Of a stretch of 64,000 nt of DNA, positions 1-12,869 are shown in pieces. Source of the DNA: Aquilaria yunnanensis (Eukaryota > Streptophyta > Magnoliopsida > Malvales > Thymelaeaceae); the NCBI GenBank assembly GCA_039654915.1, contig CM077594.1, forward strand, positions 20,831,001 through 20,895,000. Reading direction: 5' to 3'. Under the pieces are notes generated by a model that made no database searches, was not told the origin of the DNA, and saw only the letters and a list, made by a program, of their open reading frames with translations. The position numbers and the translations under genes were made by a program. Positions within the stretch are counted from its first letter, which is position 1. Every line of letters starts with the position of its first letter.

Positions 1-135
1 CACAAAATTACATGCCAACACACAACAGGGCAACTTCCTGGCATAGTCTAATGATGGCAAGCCATCATTTATTATATATAGTATAGCAAACATGTAGGTG
101 CTTTTGTTCTCCTCATTAAGTAATGTTCTGGATTC

Positions 136-806
136 TCAGTTGTTCCAGATATAATTTCCCATTGAGCAATCAGGCGAAGAAGCCTTCAGCATACTGTTCC
201 ATCCCCAAGTTTTAGAATGGGCCATGTTTTGTGCGGTTATTAGCCCTGCCAAAGGGCCTACCTCCCTTTCCAACTTGGGGTTCATAAAGAAGGCCACAGA
301 GATCCTCTCCCTCTCTGAGTTGATGGTTGCCCTGCGTTCGATGCTTTTATAGGTCTTGTTGCTCAAAATCTGCCATGTCCAAACACCATATGATCACTTC
401 ACTTGATTTTTCACTTTTAAATCATGTTCAAAATATATATAAAGGATATACTATTTACAAGTGGAAAAAAAAAAAGCATGTGGCTTATTAGACAAATAAA
501 AGGCTGTTTGAAGAATGGGGAACTCTAAGTTGGGTTGGAATTACTTATACATACAGACCTCTAGAATGTCTCCCACATTGATGACATGGCATCAAGAAAG
601 AACTTGACGAGGGACCAAACTCCATCCTGTTTGATTTGGAGGCCATTGACGGCATTGACCTTTTGGAGGATGGTGAGGGCCATGGCATCGGAATGAGGTG
701 GCAGGCTGATCACCACCTCCATTGGGGTGATGGAGGGTAGTAGTTCACCCGCATTGACGGATGGATAGTAACTCACAAATAACTGGGGAAAAGTCCAAAT
801 AGACAA
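136..806 (-). pseudogene. 2-oxoglutarate/Fe(II) dioxygenase remnant (SRG1-like)
   Basis: Two exon-like blocks match the C-terminal half of plant 2OG-Fe(II) oxygenases of the SRG1/flavonol-synthase group. The upstream block (806 to about 553) has the first iron-ligand motif HSD inside PPHSDAMALTIL, followed by GLQIKQDGVW. The last block (about 372-136) has YKSIERRATINSERERIS with the R-x-S 2-oxoglutarate-binding pair. An intron fits between GAG|GTCTGT at about 552 and an acceptor CAG|ATTTTGAGC at about 372. Three defects are visible. A one-base frameshift near 575 disrupts the NVGDILE segment, which is readable only in another frame. The distal iron-binding His of the E-H-R motif is Arg. The CPQPE stretch after YYP and the C-terminal tail are unrecognisable. 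The N-terminal half was not found downstream of 806. It is best read as an inactive, truncated gene copy; the family call is firm, the exact subfamily is not. Confidence 0.75.
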
Positions 807-1460
807 TAAACTTTATTAGACTAATGTATCAACACTTGATTGGACTAACAAACCATCACAATACAAATCATGAATAATGACAGGAATAGAATAGGTTGCA
901 TCTATGACACATTAATTATAGTTTCATTTATGCAATCTGGTGCATTATATTCAAGAACATATATAAATTCTAGTTAAAAAAACAAAACAAAAAAAAATTC
1001 AATGACCTACATAAAAAAGTGGGAGGACTTGACATTTCAGAATCTAATTCTGATAAAATGAAGTATTATTATTTTTTCCAAAGCACTTGCCAGTATGTTA
1101 TGGGCTTAAATCCAGAATTAGATTGATTTGCTTTAGTTAATCATATCTATTAAATCATTTAGTTTTTTATGGAGATTAAGAACATGGAGAAAACTTGTAT
1201 TATTTCTACTTTTACCCTTAACTTTTTATATGTAAATCAAGAAATTTGGAAAATGTGAATATTGAATGATAGTTTGAACTGTAAAGTAAGTTACTAAATA
1301 TAAAAATATTATAAATATTTAGAAATTTTCAAAATAGAAAATATTGCAATAGTTTTTAAACTAAGAGTATAATTATCACAAAAGGTGCAAGTTTGAAATT
1401 CTAGGAAATCGATTCGAGGTTAAGGTGCATGAATTTACAAGATATGAACTGGAGAATTAT
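807..1460. other. AT-rich spacer, nothing recognised
   Basis: AT-rich sequence with short homopolymer runs. I see no ORF of note, no repeat structure and no RNA gene. Confidence 0.6.
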
Positions 1461-1976
1461 GGCAATATATTAGCCTTTATATAGTAACTGTTAATTATTA
1501 AATTACTAATTATTGATTGCTAGTGCTATAACTAAAAAAATTAGTGAAAGTTATCTCTACAGATTTATGTTTCAAGTAGGGGTAAATTGCATCCGCTACC
1601 CTTAACCATTAATTGTTGTCTTATTTTTAACCCTAACCTTCACTTTACTCGTAGTGTACCCTTAATCTAAATAAAATGTTTGATTTTGGCCCCTTTTTGG
1701 ACATAAATCATTATCTTAGGGCAATATATTAGCCTTTATATAGTAACTGTTAATTATTAAATTACTAATTATTGATTGCTAGTGCTATAACTAAAAAAAT
1801 TAGTGAAAGTTATCTCTACAGATTTATGTTTCAAGTAGGGGTAAATTGCATCCGCTACCCTTAACCATTAATTGTTGTCTTATTTTTAACCCTAACCTTC
1901 ACTTTACTCGTAGTGTATCCTTAATCTCAATAAAATGTTTCATTTTGGCCCCCTTTTGGACATAAATCATTATCTT
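1461..1976. repeat. Tandem direct duplication, about 259-bp unit
   Basis: Two near-identical copies lie head to tail. Unit 1 is about 1461-1719 and unit 2 about 1720-1976, both beginning ggcaatatattagcc and ending cattatctt, with only a few substitutions. Each unit contains flanking DNA plus the first 140 bases or so of the left terminal inverted repeat of the adjoining element, so the duplication happened after that element inserted. Confidence 0.9.
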
Positions 1977-2943
1977 GAATGAAAAAAGCCACGTCAGCAA
2001 ATTACTGTAGGGGAAAATACTTGTTTTAAACCCTGTAAAAATCCCATTTGCCAAAAAAACCTTAAAGCTTTTAAATCTAACAAAAAACCTTATAACTTTC
2101 TCCGGCCAACTCTTTCCTCCCTTTCATCCCTCTCAGGCATCCCCATCTCAGCTGCTTCCCTCTCCATCGAACGCCCTCCTACCTCTCATCCTTCTCTGGC
2201 CCTTTCTCATGGTGAGTTTGCTTAACCGGCTTCCTTCTCGCAAATTGAGCCTTCCTCTCACAATGGAATCGAGCTCAGTCTTCGGCCGCAACTCTCGGTC
2301 CTTGTGCACTTGTCGCTAAATCGCCGGCAAATCGCCTTTGCCCACTAACACTGAATCGAGAGGAAGTCAAATCAGGCTCCCCTATCTCACTTCCTTCTTG
2401 TGAATCGGGCAGACTTGGATGAATCGTGAAGGAGTTGATGGAATTGGGCGAGTGAGAGGAACCATGAATCATAACAGAATCGATGGAATTGGACGAAATT
2501 AGACCAAATCGCAAGCAGGGATAGGGGAGAGGAAGCGGGGATAGGTAAGTGGATGGGTAAGCAACGACAAGGATGGTGAGTGGCTGTGGGTAAGGGGGGC
2601 GGACGAAGAAGAGAGCTGGCCGGAGATGGGAGGCCAGAGATAGTGCCACCGGAAAGGGAGGAGAGGTAGGAGAGGTTAGCCTGATTTTTTGTTAGATTTA
2701 AAAGCTTTAAGGCTTTTTTGGCAAAGATGATTTTTATTGGGATTAAAACAAACATTTTTCCCTACAATAATCTACTGACGTGGCCTTTTCCATTTAAGAT
2801 AATGATTTCCATCCAAAAAGGGGGCAACAATGAAATGTTTTATTGAGGTTAGGGTACGCTACGAGTAAAGTGAAGGTTAGGGTTAGAAATGAGACAATAA
2901 TTAAAGGTTAGGGGTAATGGGTCCAATTTACCTTGTCAAGTAG
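1831..2943. mobile_element. Non-autonomous TIR DNA transposon with long (~265 bp) inverted repeats
   Basis: The left arm (about 1839-2105) and right arm (about 2680-2935) are inverted copies, sharing the end core GGTAAATTG and internal blocks such as ccctaaccttcactttactcgtag and aaagcttttaaatctaacaaaaaa in opposite orientation. An 8-base direct repeat TCAAGTAG flanks both sides (1831-1838, 2936-2943), as expected of a hAT-type target duplication; very long arms are also typical of Mutator-like elements. The interior (2110-2670) is C/T-rich and resembles a captured gene 5' region. Its minus-strand ORFs are low-complexity and I do not accept them as genes. There is no transposase. Confidence 0.75.
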
Positions 2944-3007
2944 TTATTAGATGATTTAAATTTTTGTAAGTCTTTTGCATAATTGCACATTAATATATAC
3001 TATTATA

Positions 3008-4440
3008 CACTACTAGAAAAATGCAATTTAGCAATGGCCAAATTAGCGAAGGCCTTGAGATGTCACAAACTAGTGATGGCAGAACTTCGATAAAAATCTA
3101 GCAGAAATTGAGCAAGGGCTAACAATTGTTGGCGACCAACCTTTGCTAATTTAGTGACAGCTAATTGTCGCTAACTTTAGCGACGTTCAACCTACACTAA
3201 ATTAGCAATGGTAAACTGTCACTAATTTTAGCGACGGTTAACCTTCGTTAAATTAGTGACTACCAACTGTCGCTAATTTTAGTGATGTTCAGTCTTCGCT
3301 GAATTAGCTAAGTCTAATCATCGCTAAGGGATGCACAAACTAGTGATGACATTCATGGCTAAGTTATAGTGACTATTAGCCCTCACTAATTCCATGGAAA
3401 ATATTATCATCCTACAACTTGTAGAACCTTTTGTAGTATATATAAAGTAGTGGATAGGTTTACAAATTAAAGTGATTTAGGTTTTTCATGAAAAATATTA
3501 TTCTCTTATATGTACACTTAAGCTTTTTACCATGCACCCCAACAAAATTTGGTAAAACATATTTTGAAAAATGTTAGGTATTTTTTATTTATTCTTCTTT
3601 TCTTAGGTGGGTAAGAAAAAAATTCATGAACAAGTTAACTATTTATTGCAAAAAATTAATGAAGTTATTAATAATGGGTTGTTTTTTCGAGCTTAGTTTG
3701 AAAATTCCTTAATTGTCTTCGGTGAAACCTTTTTTTTTTTAGTTGAAAAGCTATTAGGGATTTAATGACGATTCATTATCACTAATATTTTAACAACATT
3801 AAGCCTTCACTAAGTTTGTGATGGCAAAATATCACTAATATTTGGTCTAATTTCTTGCTGGTCTACCGTCACTACATTACCGATGACTAGTAGTTGTTAC
3901 ATTTACATGAATTTAGCAACGACTTACCCCTTGCTAATATCAGATTTAGTGACGGCTTACCTTTGCTAGAAGTTAGTGACATCCAGCCCTCACTAATTTT
4001 CCATGCTTATTTCCACACCATAAAGAACCTTTTTTAATATATATGAAGCATAATTGGATATGTGTACAAATTAAAGTGAGTCAAGTTTTTAAGATTTTTT
4101 TCTTAAATTATGGTTTGTGTGTCCTAACAAAATTACAATGTCCATGTGCCCTAATAAAATTATAGTGTCTGTGTGCCTCAATAAAATTTTTGAGACATCA
4201 TTTGAAAAGGTTAGGTATTTTTTATTGATGATTCTTTTGTTGGATGAGTAGGAGAAAATTTATGAGAAAAGATGATGATGATGATGATGATGATAATAAT
4301 AATAATAATACAATTTTATACCATAGCAAAGGCCAGATGTCTCTAGTTAGTAAAGGCTAACACTCTCTAAATTTAGCAAAATGTTGTCGTCTCTAGTTAG
4401 CTAAGGCTTACCATCCCTATTTATTGAAGGTTGTTTAGTG
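3008..4440. repeat. CACTA left subterminal repeats and an internal duplication
   Basis: About 3040-3400 and 3760-4000 are filled with degenerate direct and inverted copies of a roughly 10-base motif (ttagcgacgg, cgtcgctaa, ttagtgacag), the usual binding-site array of CACTA subterminal regions. Two spacer blocks (about 3415-3640 and 4015-4265) are diverged copies of each other, sharing tagaaccttt, acaaattaaagtga and gttaggtattttttatt, about 600 bases apart. A (GAT)n/(AAT)n microsatellite lies at about 4271-4311. Confidence 0.8.
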
Positions 4441-4471
4441 ACGGCATTGCTTTTGTGATTTTCAATTAAAA

Positions 4472-4500
4472 CTAGTTTCATAACACGTCTAACGGACGTG
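4472..4500 (-). other. Helitron 3' terminus with hairpin
   Basis: On the minus strand a perfect 6-bp stem (CACGTC / GACGTG, 4495-4500 with 4484-4489) and 5-base loop is followed by 8 bases and then CTAG (4475-4472). This fits the CTRR end of Helitrons. It is the expected termination signal for rolling-circle transposition. Confidence 0.88.
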
Positions 4501-4974
4501 ATTGCTGTTACTATAAAGTAATTATTTGAATAATATAAGTAGTGAAAACTTAAAAAACTCAGTTTCAGCTGTACAAATGAAAAGTAGTTAATGTTAGAAT
4601 ATGGGGGGAAAGACGCAATCATGTAGTCTAAGGGAATTATATTTGAGGGAATTCAACTGCAACATCACAATTCTCTTCAACTTCAATCCTGTTAACATTG
4701 AAAAGATGATATAGAGTTAGAAGAACGAAGATGTGGAGGTAGATATAATGTAAGATATGTAGGAATGAAGTTAAAGGAAAAGTAAGATAAGAAGGAAAAT
4801 ATTTACCACTCATGTGCTGCGATCATTTGCCATGCAAAGTCAAGTGTAGTGTCCTTCTGACACTGAGAAGTAGGAGGCTGATTCTGCAAGTCCAAGCTGT
4901 AGCAAGGTTGGATTAGGAGGGTGACAGTGAATTAAATCAGTTAATGGTAGGATGAAGTACATTAAAGATTATAC

Positions 4975-7446
4975 TTACAGCGCGGAGGCAATTTCAAATT
5001 CAGTAGTTGGTAAAGTTGAGAAAGAGGACATTTTAGCGACAGTGGAAGCTGAAGTACTTGTTTGGCTGCAGAAAAGTGTTAAGTATAAAACAATTAAAGT
5101 AAAAAATAAAAGAAGAAAGCAGAAATACAAAATAAGGAGAATATCATACGCATGCATAGATTAGACTCACATTATGGCCGGAGGTACAGTAACTGCAGGA
5201 CCCTTGGTAATAGGAGAATATATTTGTATGTGCTGCGTTGGTCGCTGTTAATAAAAATAAAAAGAAAAGATGGTGATGTTAAATTACATGGTGTAAGTAG
5301 AAGCATGATTAAGTAAAACAAAACCACATGATCATACAAGTTGTTCTTTAAGTTGAAATGCAAGCTACTCTTCTTGTTCATTAATTGTGTAAAACTTCTT
5401 CAGTGTCAACGGAGAAGAAGGATTGTCAAAGTTAAAAGATGTGAGGTCAAACTCAAGTATGAGCTCACGATTCAAGGATTGTTGAAATCAAGCTTGAAGT
5501 TTTGCAATACCATCAGCCTGAGTAATTAGAATGAAAATGTTAATCAAAACAGTATTAATACAATTTGAAGAACTGGGAAAACAATAATATAATGTATAAG
5601 TGAAGAATAAAGAAATGAAGATGAGGGATGGAAAGTGGAACCGATTGTTCCAATGAATGGAGAGCTGCTGCTGTAGAGCCAAAAAACTTAGTAGCCACAG
5701 AGTCAAGCATCGTGAACAAAAGCATCCCAGTGGAGTCAAAAACTTTGACAATTGCCTTAAAGCTATGATGAAAATGGAAGCAATAAAGTAATTGTTATTG
5801 TTGAAAATATAGAATAATTAAAACAATTCAAATGAAGTTTGAATAACAAAAGATGGGTACCGTAGAGGTGGGGATCGGTTAACTATGTTACAATCAGAAC
5901 AGAAGAAAGTTAAACCAATGGGTTCAACTTTTTTGCAACATTTCTTACATGCATAATACCACCAGCCTCGATCAATGAGAAGCTTCGAAATTGTTGGACG
6001 GCAGGTGTAATTATTGCACTTTATAAAGAAGAAAGGTTGTGATTTATAAGCAACAGTAAATTTTGATGGTTAGTAATGGAAAAGTAAATTAGGAGTTCAG
6101 CAACGTACATGAGATGGTGCACAGGCAAGTAAGCTTTTGATTTCATCAATTGTTGTCCGGCAGCCATAAAGTAGTCTAAATTCTAGGCGACATGCAGCAG
6201 GGGAAGGAGCATAATGATGAACAATTTTGGTGGTAATTGATGGGCTAAGATGAGAATATATGTGTTTCGTGAGTAGGAATGAAAATAAGATATGTAAATT
6301 ATTCTTAAAATAGGAGATAAACGATAACTGAAATAGAGTACAAGGGTCATACGATTGAAGGAATTGACTGACTTCTTCAATATTAATGTTCACATAAACC
6401 TTTGTATCGGATGTGGATGCAATATTGTATTGCCCTGGAAATTTGGAATTGTAAAAGTTAATAGTAAATGGGTTAATGAAGTAAAGTGAGAAACCGTTTA
6501 AGATTGAGTTAATAACACACCTTCACATAATTTAACTGAAGTAGATGTGACAACTAGAATTTGCTTGGTACATGAGTTCTTAAGAGAATTGTAATCAAGC
6601 AAATCTGCTTGATTTCCCCAAAAAGTTATAGACATGGTTGACCCACTGAAATATACATGTTGTATGTGAGTACAAAGTGAATGTATGTAGAATGAAAAGT
6701 AGCAGGAATATAGTTAATATAGTACTGATAAACACAATTACCTTAGATCTTCAAGCTTAATAAGACGTTTGTGGGTCGATACGCCATCATTGCGTATTAT
6801 CTGAGTGATATCACCAATTTCAATAAGATTTCCGACAACATCTACAATGAAAAGAATATTAGTACAATTTTTCAAAATTAACATAACAGTTCAAGTTCCA
6901 AAATTTAGGAAGTGAAACATATACCACATAATTGAACATTTGCAGGGTGGCGCTGATGGATGTCCTGAAACGGAACAAACTCAAACTTGTAATGTGGAAT
7001 GTTAGGTACGGGAAGACTGACCAGTGTGATTTTTGTAGCAACACCCAAACAAATTATGTTTTCATTCGTAACCGGTCTGTATCGCCGGTCAGCCTTAAAG
7101 ACGCTGAAGTTTGAAATGATGTACACACTCCCTTCTTGTATCACAGCTGTAAATCTGGAAGCTATTGAATTTGCAGCCATTGCGTGGATGTGATCATTCT
7201 ATAAGGAATCATTCAATTCACATAAAAAGTGAATGGTTAGGCGGGGAAATCTTCTGAAAAAGAATGGTATAGTAGTAGTAACATGTGGAGGAGTGATACC
7301 TTCTCATCGAGCAGTGTCATTGATATACTGAATCGATCGTTGTTGTTAACGTTAATTGCTTCCCATAAACTGGTGACTCGTACCCTGATTGTCCATGTGT
7401 AACTGTGGGGAGTCAATTCCCTTATAGTACTTATCTGTGGTGTCAT
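4975..7446 (-). pseudogene. Replication protein A 70-kDa-like (RPA1/RPA70) gene in the Helitron
   Basis: A spliced gene similar to the large subunit of RPA, a single-strand DNA-binding protein and a common passenger of plant Helitrons. Exon 1 (7446-7300) reads ELTPHSYTWTIRVRVTSLWEA; exon 2 (7198-6925) has VYIISNFSVFKADRRYRPV and PHYKFEFVPFQDI, matching DNA-binding domain A; exons 3 (6841-6742) and 4 (6645-6521) have VGNLIEIGDI and ITFWGNQADLLD, domain B; exon 5 starts at 6434. GT/AG sites join these in frame. Around 6010-5890 a Cys-rich block (YACKKCCKKV, FFCSDCN) matches the zinc finger of domain C, and about 5757-5640 continues the same domain. An in-frame TGA near 5491 (after DGIAKLQA) interrupts the C-terminal part unless an unseen splice removes it. 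The 3' end, placed at about 4975, is approximate. Confidence 0.7.
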
Positions 7447-7531
7447 CTTTACCTGTAATACTCAAAAGACAATGATGATGATATACATTAGTGTAGATCA
7501 AGCATTTAGAAAATATGTAGCCACAATAAGG

Positions 7532-10500
7532 TTAAACATGCAACAATGCATATACGTACAGTGAAAATCGATAAAGGCACTGAAATACTTCGTGATAGAT
7601 AATATTTCTTGTTGTTGATTGATTAGGTGGCTCTGTTTGGAGAACGACCCGAAAACCAGAAGGGGCAGTGGCACGAGATGCAGCCACATACAATTGTCCG
7701 TGAGTGAACACAGGTTGTGGCAAATATAGACCCATACATGGTTAAAAGTCTGACCTTGGCTTTTGTTAATTGTCATCGTAAAACAGACCTTTAATGGGAA
7801 TTGCCTCCGACAAAATAAGAATGGCAACTCAGTGTCAGAAGGAACCATTTCTACTCGTGGGATAAAAAAACAACGACCAGAATTAAGTCCAGTTATAATT
7901 TCTACTTCAACGACCCTCTGTGCCAACCTTGTGATAACCAATCGAGTGCCATTGCATAAACCAAGAGTTTGGTTTAAGTTTCTCATTAACATAACTGGGA
8001 CACCAACCTTGAGATGCAACTCATGGTTAGGGAAACCTGAAAACTTGAAGGTATTGAGGTACTCTGTGGGGTATAATAGTTCACGTGCTTCATAGTTATT
8101 AGAGACGGGTGAAACCTTATCAGCACTAAGAAATGTTTCAAAATCACCGGGGAGCATACTAATGATACGATCATTGACCTCATCAACAATATCATTAGTG
8201 GATGAAAGAATAGCTCGTTCCTTCAAATATTCAACATTCTCATACCTCTGAAGCAAGTTGGGATAAGTCGATGCAATGATGTCAGCAATAGGATCAGCAG
8301 TTTTTTGGATTAAGTACTCTTCAGGAATGTCAACCCATGTGGGTTCATCCTCATCCTCGGATAATCGTCGTGCTGGTAAAGAACCATCCCCAAGTTGTAG
8401 AATCCATTCATTAAATCTAGAAACATCAGGTGCTGTAGAGTTGTTTAAACGCATATTCTGGGTTAGACAATATAGCGTACATTGGGACCAAAGTGGAGAT
8501 GACAATATAGATGATCCAACTATATCTGCCCTGCTACCATATGAAACAACAGGTAGAATCTGTTTAAAATCACCACCAAGGGCAACAGGTATTCCACCAA
8601 ATATTTTTGTTGCAGCAGTAGGATGAACCACAGAAAGGATATCACGGAAGGTGCGATCCACAGCCTCGAATGTAAACCGATGTGCCATTGGAGGTTCGTC
8701 CCATATAACCAAGCTGGTATTGCAAAGAAGATCTGCCATCGGGGTTGACCTCTTAATATTGCATACTGATATATTGTCTGTAGGAATAGGGATCTTAAAC
8801 CTAGAATGTGCTGTTGTTCCTCCAGGCAGTAGAAGTGATGCAATTCCAGAAGTCGCTACTACAAGGACAACTCGGCCCAATGATTGTAGCTTAGAAATTA
8901 TAGTGCGCCATAAGAAAGTTTTACCAGTACCTCCACTACCATGTACGAAAAATAGACCTCAATTATGTGACTCAACAGCATGAATCAAGGATGAATAAAC
9001 TTGCCGTTGGCCATCATTAAGGTTCGAAAGCAAGGCATCATGTTTTGCAGCTAAAGCAGATTTATCATAGTTCAGTTGTTCAAGAAGCAAAGAATTTTGG
9101 AACAACATTGTATCATCAACCTGTGGGAATGGCATAGTAGGAAATTCTCTCAAACTTCTTCCAACCCGATTCATGGCTTGTTCGATGTTATAAAGAGCAT
9201 GATTATGTTGCTCATCAATAGTCATAATCAATTGCGAATTGTTCAGTAACCTCCTTTGTTGAAATAAGATATCTTCTGATAGAGATGCAACATGACGTGT
9301 CCAAAGTGCGAGCGGGTCATCAATATGGCAAAATAGTAAGAATATCATAAATAATTGTCGTAACTGGTTTCCTGAAGCCCAAGTAGATGCCTCGATCAAA
9401 CATGGATGCCATTCTCCATCACCCTCAAGAAGACCAAGTGCAGAACATGCCTCTCTATAAGTTGAATATACAACCCCATTAACAGTGCGAATTTCCTCGT
9501 ATGATCTTGGGCCCTTAACAACATTAAGAAGCATACGTAGGTAAAATTTCTCTCCTGCAGTTGGGTGAACAAAATATAATCTTCCTATGCTTCGTCCCCT
9601 ACGGCGATGTGTCCATAATTTGCTTTGCTTATTCCAAACAAAATGTTCAGGGAATTGAACATATGTTAGTGTAGGGGCAAGGTCATCGTAACCATTACAG
9701 TGCATCCATGCTTCAAATTTTGTCATACTTTCCTCATGTGCACGAACAACACCACGAAGGTCATCGTCCTCTTCATACACAACATTTTGCTCACCGGGTA
9801 AATGAAAAGACAACCTTTCTACAGAAGGATGATGCTCATGGATAAAGAATCCAAATATACGCCATATTGCCTCGGAAGCCGAAACAAACCTACAATCCAT
9901 ATATTGCTTAATCTCATCATGGTCAGTACCAGTTGACCTATTTGTGTTACCCAAAGCAGTACGACGACTTTCCATAACAATAGTGGACATGTCAGACCCC
10001 TTGCAAACGTATTTACATAAATACTTGACACACATATCCCTATTAGTGAGCCCGACATTAACATGACAGTCATTCTTAAGGCACAGATCACGGTTATATG
10101 GGACAACTGAGCAATTATCCAATGGTATCCCCTTAATAAGTACGAATCGACCATCACGCCTCCTACGGTAAAGAAGGAATCCATCCTCATTGATCTTAGT
10201 CTCATTTTGGAATGACCGTGGGTAGTGCTTCGAACATGAATTGTTGACCATGCAAGGACAACGTGGATTAGCAGCACCACATGGACCATGAAGCATGTGG
10301 GTAACAACTGCTTTATATCTGATAGGATCTTTCTCTTTGTCTGGTAGTTCCGCAGATATGAAGCGATCGATTTTCGCAGGAGTGTTAATCTTGTCATCAG
10401 GGTGGAGGAAAAGAGCAATGTGCGCATGCGGTAGACCTCGCTTTTGCCATTCAACTGTGTAAATGTCACCAATGACACGTCCAAAGTGTTTTCCCTTAGT

Positions 10501-12587
10501 AATATCATGTCTGAAATTATGGAGTTTCATCATGAACACACGACCTACGATGTCAGGTCTATCTTCTGGAGGTTGGCCCGGGATTAAGTTAAGGAAGTGC
10601 TGGATTTCAGGCCATTTTGGATTACAAGTAAAAGTAATGAATAGATCAGGGTACCCCAAAACACGGCATATAGCCATTGAATCTTGATAATTTTGTATCA
10701 TATATCTAGGTCCCCCAACAAATGAAGATGGGAGTATGATTCTCCTACCATACAATGAAGCATCTGTGTCACATCGGGTAACTACATCTTGTAGGCCACA
10801 CAAGATTTCAGCACGAAAGCGCTCCCGATTTCTTCTAAGCCAACGGAATCGAGATTCAAAAGTAACACAGTAAGCATCTACTACATATTCATGGAATAAT
10901 CGACCACCCAAAAGAATAAGTGAATGGACGTTGTGACTTGTTGTAACTGGAATGCATAAAACTCCCTCGGAGTTACTGTTCGTATATGGGAGAGGTCGGC
11001 ATTGACTGCCATATGGCTTATTTCTAGATGGAAATTATCTTCTCCATATACAAGGAATAGAGGGAAATGTAATGCACAACACTTTGGGTGGAAGAAATCA
11101 ATAGCACGTGGTTCTGAGTTCCATGGGTAGACTAATATGTCTCTATGACTACCATTCTCCTCATCAATACCATCTAATAGGCCAGCAACTTCATTAGATG
11201 TAGGGAAATTATATCGTCTATCCCGTCCCCTTGAACTTAAAAGTCGGATACGCACAGGTGGTTGTGCTGTATCGCCCAACCGATCCCGGGCCATTCTAAA
11301 AAATCTTACCAATTCATTATGCTGATCAAACATCTGTATCAATCCATCAATGATAATGTGATCATATTCAGTGTAAGCCCCATCACCGAAGCTCATTATC
11401 CGGTTGTATGTCTCATGCTCAGTGTCATACATATATAGTTGTGCAAATCGAGGACGTTCTCCACTATTAGGATACAATGATCCAATGCAGTGATAATTCA
11501 TTCCACAAGATCTGAAAGTCGGTGGCCCTTGTCCATCATTTGTTGTCGAATCCACATATGCACCAGTGGAAGTGAAAGAAAATCTACAATTAATTTCCCG
11601 AATATGCTTCCGAAAATACCTTGACAACTCATCCCCATTATAATCGAACAAATGACGTATGAATTCTGGTGGTGGTGGGGAGTGGGGAAAGGAAACCTTC
11701 CCTTTCTTGCAACATAAAGAGAATTCAGGATTTACAGTGCGATGCGACTTGTTACTTCTTTCTTCATACCACATAATCGCATCATAATGGGAACAAATAC
11801 AAGTTGGAGGACCAAGGTCTTGATATTCAAAACATGTCCCTAAATTTTTTAACATAAGATGATGGTAAGTATAATAATGGATGAGGACAATGTTATGGTA
11901 AGAAGAGAAGGGAGCATACGTTAATGGGCATCTGTCTCCATTTCTAGGGTATCAGGCAGAGATTGGTGAATTCCTTCAAAAATTATGGATGGACAAAGAG
12001 TGTAATGAGTGGAAAGTAAAGAACAAATGATTAGGTATGAAAGGAATACATAAAAGAGGATGCAAATATTAGGTAAGGAACTTAATTTTACCCGGGACAT
12101 TAGGTAGATCATTGGTAAATGAAGCAATAGGGACACGTTCAACAGGAAGATCTAATCTTCTCTGACGCTTATTCTGTCTTGTAATACAAGATGAGGTTTC
12201 ACCTACTTCAAACACTCTAGGAATATGACGTAATGGTGAAGACTGGGGTTGTAAAGAAGTGACATGGTTCCCTTGTACGTTGGTCGGTGGAGGAGAATCA
12301 ATAAAATCACCAACAATGGGCAATTGATTTGATATATCCGCTAAAGCGGGTCGAGATGATGATAAAGCACGAAATGAATGAGTTGAAATATTAGAATGAT
12401 GTGGGGTTTGAGAGGTGGCACCAACTGGTACATTTGGTAACCTTAGGTTAGAATGAGGGTTTTCCTGAGTATATCTGGTAGAAGTATGGAAGTCTATAGT
12501 TGTAAGTGATCGACGAGAAAGTCGATCAGCACATCGATGAGCACGTCGTAACTCAATGCGATGTGCTCTCCGAGCACGAGAATCCAT
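7532..12587 (-). pseudogene. Helitron Rep-helicase (RepHel), disrupted
   Basis: Exon 1 (12587-12092) begins MDSRARRAHRIELRRAHR, a basic N-terminus usual in plant Helitron helicases. An intron (12091-11840, GT/AG) joins it in phase to TCFEYQDLGPPTCICSHYDA. The Helitron-like N domain covers about 11839-10930. The Rep domain has CGAANPRCPC (zinc-like), the two-His motif in KRGLPHAHIALF, and the two-Tyr motif YLCKYVCKG. The Pif1-type helicase has Walker A GSGGTGKT (near 8940), Walker B LVIWDE, and the C-terminal INKSQGQT and GQLYVAASRA motifs. Together these would nick, unwind and ligate a rolling-circle intermediate. Three lesions are visible: a frameshift near 10930, a TGA five residues before the Walker A segment (near 8960), and a frameshift near 7740. 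All catalytic motifs survive, so decay is recent or mild, but no full protein can be made as read. Confidence 0.9.
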
Positions 12588-12869
12588 ATTGTCACTAACG
12601 TAATGCAGTGGAACTGTATCAATACACAGCATAATTGATAAAATAACATGGCCAATGTAACAAATGCATAGAAAATAACAAAAATATAAGAGGAATGCAT
12701 TAAATAAAGTTAATCACATTAACATGCTGTAAAAATAATAACAAATATAAAAAGAAAGAGTATTGAATAAAAATGAAAGGAAAAATCATATTGAAACAGT
12801 CAAACCTAAAGGTTAAAAAGTAACAACGTAAATACTAACACATTAACCCTAGAAAGGAAATGGGGAAGC

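Noticed and set aside
2275..2755. Two overlapping minus-strand frames (Pro/Ser/Leu-rich, about 120 residues each)
   Set aside because: Biased composition in a C/T-rich interior of a TIR element, overlapping frames, no domain; likely chance openness.
7763..10687. Plus-strand frames within the Helitron helicase region
   Set aside because: Antisense shadows of the RepHel gene, which has clear motifs on the minus strand.
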